A stretch of 17,596 bases of DNA. Origin: Balneolaceae bacterium (lineage in GTDB: Bacteria > Bacteroidota > Rhodothermia > Balneolales > Balneolaceae). Position numbers and translations under genes: made by a program. The DNA lies in assembly GCA_007127395.1 (NCBI GenBank), contig SKZL01000258.1, positions 1-17,596 on the forward strand. Direction: 5' to 3'. This document shows positions 6,223-12,631 of this stretch, in pieces (position 1 is the first letter of the stretch; the number at the start of each line of letters is the position of its first letter). Below the pieces are notes generated by a model. That model was given only the letters and a program-made list of their open reading frames with translations, had not been told where the DNA came from and searched no databases.

Positions 6223-8004
6223 TTGAGTAAAGAAAACAGATCAGAAGCCGTCGATTCAGTTTTGATTCGACGGCTTTATCACTTTTTTAAGCCCTATAAA
6301 TGGTGGGCACTGTTCGCCATTTTTCTTACCCTTTCAGCAGCATTTCTTGGAACTGTAAGACCAAAACTGACACAGGTAGCGGTTGATGACCATATCGCAT
6401 TTGGCGATATCGAGGGTTTACTATGGATTGTATTTCTGCTAGTCCTGGCACTGCTCGGGGAATTTATCATACTGGTACTGAACACCTACATCACTCGTTG
6501 GTTTGGTCAGGGAGTGCTCTATAGCCTTCGGAATGCTGTATTTGAGAAAATTCAGTCTCTGCATGTTCAGTTTTTTGATAAAAATCCAATCGGGAGGCTC
6601 ATAACACGGACTACAAGTGATATTGAGGCATTGAGTGAACTGCTGTCTGACGGTATCGTCAATATGATCGGTGACCTATTCAGGATCTTTTTCATTCTCT
6701 ACTTTATGCTGGTTATGAGTTGGGAGCTGACGATTGTCTCCATATTGGTTTTGCCGATACTCTTCTATTCAACCTTTTGGTTCAAGGGGAAAGTGCGTGT
6801 GGCATTTCTGGATGTGAGAGATCAGATAGCCCGGCTGAACTCATTCGTGCAGGAACATATCAATGGAATCTCCATTGTACAGCTTTTTAACCGCGAGAAA
6901 AAAGAGAAAGAGAGATTCAGGTCTATCAACAATGAGCACAAAGATGCACATGTACGAACGATCTTTTATTTCTCAATTTTTTGGCCCATTGTAGAGGTTC
7001 TGGCTTCGCTGGCGATGGCGCTTGTAGTTTGGTACGGTGGAGCCCGTGCATTGATGGATCAGGTTTCATTTGGTGTGTTACTTGCGTTTATTCAATATGT
7101 GAGGCAGTTTTTCAATCCGATACGGGGATTATCAGAAAAATATAACACGTTGCAAGCAGCACTGGCTTCCTCAGAACGGATTTTTGATGTACTGGATACA
7201 TCCAACGAGGTGAAAGAGATTAAAAAACCGGTTCAATTCGAAAAGTCAGAAGGCAGCATTGAATTTTCTAATGTATCATTTCGATACAATAGAGATCAGG
7301 AGATAATCCTCAACAACGTCTCATTTCAAACAGAACCCGGTGAACTTCTTGCTATCGTTGGCGCAACCGGCTCAGGAAAAACGACACTGATTAACCTTCT
7401 TCTGCGTTTCTATGATATTGAGGAGGGAACTATCTATCTGGATGGAGTCGATATAAAAGAGATGTCTCTTCATCAGCTTCGATCGAATTTTGGGTTGGTC
7501 TTGCAGGATAATGCACTTTTTTCAGGCTCTGTTCTGGAAAATATCACTCTGGGGAATAAAGATATCACGAGGGAGCAGGTGATTCAGGCCGCAAAAGAGG
7601 TAGAGGCTCATACCTTTATTAAGAAATTGCCGGGAACATATGATTTTATTTTACGTGAAAGAGGTGCATCCCTCTCGATGGGGCAGAGGCAATTGATCTG
7701 TTTTGTGAGAGCCATGGTGTATGATCCGAAAATCTTAATTTTGGATGAAGCAACCTCAAGTGTGGACTCAGAAACAGAAGAGCTTGTTTCAAGAGCGTGT
7801 AATCGGATGATGGAGGGGAGAACTTCTATCGTGATTGCACACAGACTATCGACGATCCAGGGTGCAGACAAAATACTGGTAATGCATAAAGGTATGATAA
7901 GGGAGACAGGTTCACATGAAGAGCTTGTTGACAAAAAGGATGGAATTTATCATAAATTATATGAGTTACAGTATAGAGAAGAGGAAAAAGGCTTAACGCC
8001 ATAA
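6223..8004 (+). CDS. ABC exporter half-transporter, catalytic-site subunit
   Basis: A 593-residue type I ABC exporter subunit with the same architecture as the gene at 3100. The membrane domain spans about residues 20-320 and the ATPase domain about 345-585. Walker A is GATGSGKT (380-387), Walker B ends in the normal Asp508-Glu509 pair, and the switch His is 540. The signature reads LSMGQRQ (484-490), with Met in place of the first Gly. In a heterodimer this weak signature would face the degenerate Walker site of the other subunit. The good Walker site here would face that subunit's LSGGQ, giving one active and one inactive ATP site. The start is TTG 6223: in-frame stops at 6181 and 6193 leave no upstream ATG, and purine-rich AAGAGAAAG precedes it. 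It is probably co-transcribed with the RNase Z gene upstream and the small gene downstream. Confidence 0.9.
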   Translation: MSKENRSEAVDSVLIRRLYHFFKPYKWWALFAIFLTLSAAFLGTVRPKLTQVAVDDHIAFGDIEGLLWIVFLLVLALLGEFIILVLNTYITRWFGQGVLYSLRNAVFEKIQSLHVQFFDKNPIGRLITRTTSDIEALSELLSDGIVNMIGDLFRIFFILYFMLVMSWELTIVSILVLPILFYSTFWFKGKVRVAFLDVRDQIARLNSFVQEHINGISIVQLFNREKKEKERFRSINNEHKDAHVRTIFYFSIFWPIVEVLASLAMALVVWYGGARALMDQVSFGVLLAFIQYVRQFFNPIRGLSEKYNTLQAALASSERIFDVLDTSNEVKEIKKPVQFEKSEGSIEFSNVSFRYNRDQEIILNNVSFQTEPGELLAIVGATGSGKTTLINLLLRFYDIEEGTIYLDGVDIKEMSLHQLRSNFGLVLQDNALFSGSVLENITLGNKDITREQVIQAAKEVEAHTFIKKLPGTYDFILRERGASLSMGQRQLICFVRAMVYDPKILILDEATSSVDSETEELVSRACNRMMEGRTSIVIAHRLSTIQGADKILVMHKGMIRETGSHEELVDKKDGIYHKLYELQYREEEKGLTP

Positions 8005-8041
8005 ACCTGAAAACGTTAACCATTCAAAAAGAGGAAATGAG

Positions 8042-8290
8042 ATGGATTTTAAAGAAAAAGAGAAGCAGATAAAAGATACACTGATGAAGGAGAAAGAAGA
8101 ACTGAAAGTTGCTTACAGTGATTTGATTGAAAAACTTCGAAGTGAAGGTGAGAAGATGCAACTGGATCTTCGCAATGAGTATGACAATGCCAAAAAGTAT
8201 GTGAAAAAGAATCCCGAAACCGGAGTGGGTATTGCTTTGGCTGGAGGGTTGATCATTGGCCTGGCAATTGCTAAACTCCTGAAGAAATAA
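8042..8290 (+). CDS. Small DUF883/ElaB-like tail-anchored protein
   Basis: An 82-residue protein. Residues 1-55 are a highly charged Lys/Glu-rich helix, probably a coiled coil. They are followed by KKNPETG, then a hydrophobic Gly/Ala/Ile/Leu segment (about residues 60-78) and a short KK end. This layout matches the ElaB/YqjD/DUF883 type, where a C-terminal membrane anchor follows a helical N-terminus; some enterobacterial members bind stationary-phase ribosomes. Similarity here is in layout and the NP-then-glycine-rich anchor, not proven homology. A good ribosome binding site (GAGG, 8031-8034) lies 7 bases before the ATG. The gene is 37 bp after the exporter subunit and 22 bp before prfB. Confidence 0.7.
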   Translation: MDFKEKEKQIKDTLMKEKEELKVAYSDLIEKLRSEGEKMQLDLRNEYDNAKKYVKKNPETGVGIALAGGLIIGLAIAKLLKK

Positions 8291-8312
8291 TTACGCAGTA
8301 ATAATTGATTAG

Positions 8313-9435
8313 ATGAGCACAATTCAAACAGATAAACTGAACAAACTCTTTGAGAGGCTGGATGCGCTCAGGGGGTATCTTTGACTACGATAGAAAAAAG
8401 GTAAAAATCATTGAGCTTCAGGATCTGACACAAGATCCGGATTTATGGAATGATCCGGATCGTGCTCAATCTCTGATGCGTGAGCTGGGAAGTGAAAAAG
8501 AGATCATCGAAAAATGGGATGAACTCGATGAGCTTAGAAACAGTATTTTAGTCTACATACAGTTTGAGGAAGAGGGCGAAGATGTAGAAGCTGAGATTGA
8601 AGCTGAAGTTGCCCGATTCAGAGAACTTCTGCAAGATCTTGAACTGCAGAATATGCTCAGTGATCCGGATGATCACAGAGATGCCATCATTACATTCAAT
8701 CCGGGTGCCGGAGGTACAGAGAGTCAGGATTGGGGTGTGATGCTTTTCAGAATGTATAATAAGTGGGCAGATCAGCAGGGATATAAGGTCTCTGTCGCAG
8801 AGTATCAGGATGGAGAAGTGGCCGGGCTAAAAAGTGCAACCGTTGAAGTGAGCGGGCACAACGCCTACGGCTATCTGAAGTCGGAAAGTGGTGTACACAG
8901 GCTGGTTCGAATCTCACCTTTCGACAGCAACTCACGAAGACACACATCATTCTGCTCTGTTTTCATCTCTCCGGTCATTGATGATACGATCGATGTAAAT
9001 ATCAACGATTCGGATGTGGAACTGCAGAGATTTCATGCCAGTGGTGCCGGCGGACAGAACGTGAACAAGGTAGAGACAGGTGTGCGGCTGATTTGGAGCG
9101 GTAAGCTGAGTGATGGCAATGAGCAGAGGGTTGTTGCAGAGTGCCAGCAGGAGCGATCACAGCTCAAGAACCGTGAAAAAGCGATGGTGATGCTTAAGTC
9201 CAAGATCTATGAGTTGGAAAAGGGGATCAAGGAGAGGGAAAAACAGCTTCTTGAAGACTCTAAAGGGAGCAATGAGTGGGGGTCACAGATTCGCTCTTAT
9301 GTTTTTCATCCCTATAATATGGTGAAAGACCACCGCACAGAACATGAAACGGCAGATGTGCAGGGTGTGATGGATGGAGATCTGACTCCATTCATGAAAG
9401 CGTTCCTGCTGCAAAATGCCACTGTAGAAAAATAA
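8313..9435 (+). CDS. prfB: Peptide chain release factor 2, made by programmed +1 frameshift
   Basis: RF2 reads UGA and UAA stop codons and triggers peptide release on the ribosome. The gene is in two frames: ATG 8313 through 23 codons to an in-frame TGA at 8382-8384, then a +1 shift so that decoding goes on with GAC 8383. This gives 373 residues, close to the 365 of E. coli RF2. The SPF anticodon-like tripeptide (residues 201-203) identifies RF2 rather than RF1, and the catalytic GGQ is at 246-248 in a SGAGGQNVNKVET context. A reading that starts at ATG 8350 in the second frame would give a false N-terminus (MRGWMRSGG) and miss the true one (MSTIQTDKLNKLFERL). The stop TAA overlaps the coaE start by one base. 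Confidence 0.96.
8370..8385 (+). promoter_or_regulatory. RF2 programmed +1 frameshift site
   Basis: AGG GGG TAT CTT TGA C reproduces the known prfB recoding site: an internal Shine-Dalgarno-like AGGGGG, the slippery CTT codon and an in-frame TGA followed by C. When RF2 is scarce, the ribosome pauses at UGA and slips from CUU to UUU, entering the long frame. RF2 thereby controls its own level. The frame change is needed to join the start at 8313 to the conserved RF2 body. Confidence 0.97.
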
Positions 9436-10028
9436 TGCGCATCATTGGTGTGACAGGCGGAATCGGCTCCGGTAAAACAACTTTCTGCAGAGAGCTTGAG
9501 AGATTGGGGGCGAGTGTCTACTTCGCTGATGAGAAAGCAAAGATGCTGATGGTACAAGATCGGGAGCTGGCGGATAACCTCAGGCATGCTTTCGGGGAAG
9601 AGACCTATCACCCGGATGGATCACTAAATAAAAGCCATTTGATAAGGGAAGCGTTTGAGCACGACCGTGTTGAAGAGCTCAATCGCCTGGTTCATCCCGC
9701 AGTTGGAAGAGATTTTGAAAAATTTTGCAAGGTTACTTCTGAGCAAGGGTCGCCCATGGTTGTGAAAGAGGCTGCGCTTATGCTGAATGATGGCCGGCCG
9801 GAATCGATTCCGGTTATAGTCCTGATTCTGGCAGATAAAACAGAGCGGATCAACAGGGTAAAAGAGAGAGATCAGGCAAGCTATTCAGAGGTTGAAGCGA
9901 GGGCTGCCAAACAACCTGACTTTGAGAATCTTACGGAAATGGCTGATCACATCATTTACAATAACGGTTCAATGGAAGAGCTCATAATAAAGGCGCGACA
10001 ATTTTTCGGTGAAGCGATTTCCGGATAG
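9435..10028 (+). CDS. coaE: Dephospho-CoA kinase
   Basis: A 197-residue P-loop kinase that phosphorylates the 3'-hydroxyl of dephospho-CoA with ATP, the last step of coenzyme A synthesis. Visible features: IGVTGGIGSGKTT (Walker A, residues 4-16), FADEKAK corresponding to the DAD-type substrate loop, and LNRLVHPAV, a family signature. Length matches bacterial CoaE. Its ATG shares one base with the prfB stop (TAATG), so translation is likely coupled to RF2 synthesis. It is the last gene of this + strand group and converges with the lipoprotein gene at 10065-10562. No clear intrinsic terminator lies between the two stop codons. Confidence 0.95.
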   Translation: MRIIGVTGGIGSGKTTFCRELERLGASVYFADEKAKMLMVQDRELADNLRHAFGEETYHPDGSLNKSHLIREAFEHDRVEELNRLVHPAVGRDFEKFCKVTSEQGSPMVVKEAALMLNDGRPESIPVIVLILADKTERINRVKERDQASYSEVEARAAKQPDFENLTEMADHIIYNNGSMEELIIKARQFFGEAISG

Positions 10029-10064
10029 TGTAAATTGCCGGAAACCGGTGGTCGTTTGCAGTTA

Positions 10065-10562
10065 TTATGAATCCGGGTTTGCAGAATCATCGGAAAATGA
10101 AATTTTCATTCCCTCGGTTATATCGTGCCGCATTGCATATCCGGCGTTCACTTCCACCACATATTTTGCAGGTACCTCAGAGCGTATTTGTTCATGGGAA
10201 AAGGGTTGTGTATTTCTGTGAATTCGTACGATTTCAAAATCAGAGTTAGCATAAATAATATCCAGGGAGAGGGGAGTATTCGCCATCCAGAAGCTGCGAG
10301 GTTCATTCCCTTCAAAAATAAAGAGCATTCCCGAATCAGCAGGCAAATGATGAACATTCATCAAACCCTCGCTTCTTGAGTTGTCATCGTCTGCAACGGC
10401 TACCTGAACAGTTGAAACGGTCCGTGATCCGTCGTGGCTCAAAAAGTGCACCTCAGAGGTGAAATTCAGTTGCCTTTGCGGTTGTTCCGACACTGATTCA
10501 GGCCTGTCTGAGCCACTGCAGGCTGTGATAAAAAGGATAGTAACAAATATAATTAGTCTCAC
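10065..10562 (-). CDS. DUF192-family lipoprotein
   Basis: A 165-residue predicted lipoprotein. It has a short charged start, a hydrophobic stretch and a lipobox ending in Cys15 (FITAC), followed by a Ser/Pro/Gln-rich linker to about residue 32. The rest is a DUF192 domain: RSEGLMNV, then DSGMLFIFE, RSFWMANTPLSLDIIY, and a C-terminal VPAKYVVEVNAG block. DUF192 proteins are widespread small, often exported proteins with no established function. The start is GTG at 10562-10560: an in-frame TAA lies 15 bases upstream and no ATG exists between. It is the only gene I support on the minus strand, convergent with coaE and divergent from the rimP operon. Confidence 0.85.
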   Translation of the reverse strand: MRLIIFVTILFITACSGSDRPESVSEQPQRQLNFTSEVHFLSHDGSRTVSTVQVAVADDDNSRSEGLMNVHHLPADSGMLFIFEGNEPRSFWMANTPLSLDIIYANSDFEIVRIHRNTQPFSHEQIRSEVPAKYVVEVNAGYAMRHDITEGMKISFSDDSANPDS

Positions 10563-10637
10563 AATCGTTGAAATTTAGGGATTGAACAGTGATTTATGGG
10601 TTTTAAAGCAGAAGCCGGGTTAAATATAATCCTTATC

Positions 10638-10662
10638 GAATAAAGTTAAATGAATAAAGTTA
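10638..10662. repeat. 11-bp direct repeat between divergent genes
   Basis: GAATAAAGTTA occurs at 10638-10648 and again at 10652-10662, a 14-bp period. On the minus strand each copy contains TAACTTTA, which resembles a Bacteroidota -7 box for the lipoprotein gene, but no TTG lies at the right distance. It could also be a regulator site. The rest of the 10563-10824 gap holds the rimP promoter and leader hairpin. Confidence 0.4.
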
Positions 10663-10730
10663 TAGCGAATGTGAACCGTTCCTGAGGGCTCAAATAGGCT
10701 TGCAATGATCAGGGATTGAAGCTGTCGCAG

Positions 10731-10761
10731 TTGTATTTTTCGACATATTAAGTTATCTTTG
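10731..10761 (+). promoter_or_regulatory. Bacteroidota-type promoter of the rimP-nusA-infB operon
   Basis: TTG (10731-10733), 20 bases, then TATCTTTG (10754-10761) match the Bacteroidota housekeeping pattern of a -33 TTG and a -7 TAnnTTTG. Transcription would start near 10766-10770. No E. coli-type -35/-10 pair is seen here. The location, before a conserved operon and in the divergent gap, supports the call. Confidence 0.8.
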
Positions 10762-10769
10762 TTTTCTTG

Positions 10770-10802
10770 AAAGTGAGCGCCGGGAGGTTCTCACTTTTTT
10801 TT
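10770..10802 (+). terminator. Promoter-proximal terminator-like hairpin (putative attenuator) before rimP
   Basis: AAAGTGAG (10770-10777) pairs perfectly with CTCACTTT (10790-10797). Inside it, GCC and GGT can pair around a GGGA GNRA tetraloop, and Ts continue to 10802. It begins within a few bases of the expected transcription start and no + strand gene lies just upstream, so it is best read as a 5' leader attenuator and not as the end of another gene. Control by NusA feedback is inference from the operon content. Confidence 0.8.
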
Positions 10803-10824
10803 GTACTTATATCCAATATCAGTG

Positions 10825-11283
10825 ATGAATTCAGATACAGTAGATCATATTAAATCATTGTCGGAACCCATTGTAGAACAAAGGGATATGTTTCTTGTTG
10901 ATGTGGAATTGAAGCATCAAAAGACGCTTGAGGTATGGGTTCTTGTAGATGCGGAGAAAGGTGGTGTGGATCTGAAAAAATGTTCTGAAATCAGCAGAGA
11001 ATTAGGCTTGAAACTGGAAGAAAGTGATCAATTAAAAGGAAGTTACAGGCTAAATGTATCATCTCCGGGATTATCCCGGCCACTGAGTGATAAGAGGCAA
11101 TATCCCAAAAATGTTGGGAGAACAGCAAAAGTTAAGGTTAAACGCGAAGATGAATATCTGAGCGTTGAAGGAGTAATAGAAAAAGTTTCGGATGATTTTA
11201 TCGTTATGCTACAGGAGAATGGAGAACGGATGGATGTAGTTTTCGATTCAATCGCAGAAGCCAAAATTATTCCAAAAATTTAG
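10825..11283 (+). CDS. rimP: Ribosome maturation factor RimP
   Basis: RimP assists late assembly of the 30S subunit. The 152-residue product fits the family length (E. coli 150). It has the N-terminal domain, including FLVDVELKHQKTLEVWVLVD, the middle block CSEISRELG, and the highly typical LNVSSPGLSRPL loop near residue 78, followed by a small SH3-like C-terminal domain. I start at ATG 10825; the frame is also open back to TTG 10801, but that would begin inside the T tract of the leader hairpin. There is no clear Shine-Dalgarno sequence. It is first in the operon and 30 bp before nusA. Confidence 0.93.
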   Translation: MNSDTVDHIKSLSEPIVEQRDMFLVDVELKHQKTLEVWVLVDAEKGGVDLKKCSEISRELGLKLEESDQLKGSYRLNVSSPGLSRPLSDKRQYPKNVGRTAKVKVKREDEYLSVEGVIEKVSDDFIVMLQENGERMDVVFDSIAEAKIIPKI

Positions 11284-11313
11284 TTTTCAATCAATAAAAC
11301 CGGGAACGATCTG

Positions 11314-12573
11314 ATGCAACAAGATATCTCAAAACTGATTATTCAATCATTTGCTGAAATAGCAAAGGACAAAGGTATAGATAAAGATCTTCTGCTTTCA
11401 ATACTGGAAGATGTATTTCGTACAATGATTCGGAAAAAATATGAATCAGATGAAGCGTTTGAAGTGATTTTAAATGCAGACAGAGGTGAGATTCAAATTC
11501 TTCACATCCGTGAAGTAGTGCCGGATGATGAGATCACCGATCCTGTCACTGAAATATCTTTGACTGAAGCTCTGAAGCACGATCCGGACCTGGAGTTATA
11601 TGATGAGTATGCACAGGAAATTTCGATTACAGATTTTGGCCGTCGTGCGGTAACGATGGCACGGCAGCAACTGGCTCAGAGAATCAGGGAAATTGAGAAA
11701 GATAATATTTTTGAGGATTACACAGATCGTGTGGGTGAAATTGTACTAGGTGATGTATATCAGGTTAGAAACAATAAAGATATCCTGGTGAACCACAACG
11801 GTGTTGAGCTGTTGCTTCCAAAGAGCGAGCAGATCTACAAAGATCGATACCGTAAAGGTGATACCATTCGCGCGGTTGTTGTGGAGGTTCGCAGACATGG
11901 CGGTAACCCGACTGTTGTGATATCCAGAACATCTGAACTATTTCTGGAAAGGTTGTTTGAAAATGAAATACCGGAAGTTTTTGACGGAATCATTGAATTA
12001 AGAAGAATTGCACGTGAGCCCGGTGACAGATCCAAGGTTGCTGTTGTTTCACATGATGAACGTGTTGATCCTGTTGGTGCCTGTGTTGGTATGAAAGGAA
12101 TTCGTATTCATGCTGTCGTGAGAGAGCTGCAAAATGAGAATATTGATGTAATTAATTTCAGCGATGATAAAGTTGAGTTTATCAAACGTGCGCTCCAGCC
12201 TTCAAAGGTAATGAAAGTGGAGATGAGTGAGGATGGAAGGAGAGCCAGTGTTCTGGTGCCTGCCGATGAGGTTTCAAAAGCGATCGGTAAAGGGGGCGTA
12301 AATATACGTCTCGCATCTAAACTTGTAGGCTGTGAAATTGATGTATTCCGCGAAGTGGAGGAGGAGGACGATATCGATATCTCTGAATTTGTGGTCGATT
12401 TTGGAGCAGAAACGATTCAGATTTTGCGAGATATAGGGTGTGACAGTGCCCGTGCTGTGATGGAACTGGATGAGGATGAAATTGTCAGCAGAACTGAGGG
12501 CAAAATCGATAAAGCAGAAGCGGAAAGAATTATCGATATCATCGCATATGAATTTGAGGAGGAAGAAGATTGA
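11314..12573 (+). CDS. nusA: Transcription termination/antitermination factor NusA
   Basis: NusA binds RNA polymerase and nascent RNA, affecting pausing, intrinsic termination and antitermination. The 419-residue protein shows an N-terminal polymerase-binding domain (about 1-125) and an S1 domain (about 135-200). Two KH domains follow, with loops VGACVGMKGIRI near residue 252 and AIGKGGVNIR near 322. A short C-terminal helix-hairpin-helix-like region ends in an acidic EFEEEED tail. The two acidic repeat domains of E. coli NusA (495 residues) are not present as a pair; one short C-terminal element remains, which is common outside Proteobacteria. It lies between rimP and infB, the conserved order. 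NusA may act on the hairpin at 10770-10802 in its own leader. Confidence 0.95.
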   Translation: MQQDISKLIIQSFAEIAKDKGIDKDLLLSILEDVFRTMIRKKYESDEAFEVILNADRGEIQILHIREVVPDDEITDPVTEISLTEALKHDPDLELYDEYAQEISITDFGRRAVTMARQQLAQRIREIEKDNIFEDYTDRVGEIVLGDVYQVRNNKDILVNHNGVELLLPKSEQIYKDRYRKGDTIRAVVVEVRRHGGNPTVVISRTSELFLERLFENEIPEVFDGIIELRRIAREPGDRSKVAVVSHDERVDPVGACVGMKGIRIHAVVRELQNENIDVINFSDDKVEFIKRALQPSKVMKVEMSEDGRRASVLVPADEVSKAIGKGGVNIRLASKLVGCEIDVFREVEEEDDIDISEFVVDFGAETIQILRDIGCDSARAVMELDEDEIVSRTEGKIDKAEAERIIDIIAYEFEEEED

Positions 12574-12631
12574 TCGTACCTTACATACGATTATTTGACA
12601 TTTTTATTGATTAACAGACGAAAGCTTATTT

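Noticed and set aside
5924..6226. 100-residue + strand open frame overlapping the end of RNase Z
   Set aside because: It is a shadow of the low-complexity RNase Z tail with no recognisable family; RNase Z hallmarks fix the true frame.
8350..8382. Start of RF2 at ATG 8350 in the long frame
   Set aside because: The first 11 codons there encode a non-RF2 sequence; the conserved N-terminus lies in the other frame from 8313 and joins at the frameshift site.
10038..10048. CCGG-AAA-CCGG hairpin between coaE and the lipoprotein gene
   Set aside because: The stem is only 4 bp and no T tract follows on either strand, so it is not callable as a terminator.
10801..10824. TTG start of RimP at 10801
   Set aside because: It falls in the T tract of the leader hairpin; ATG 10825 gives the normal family length.
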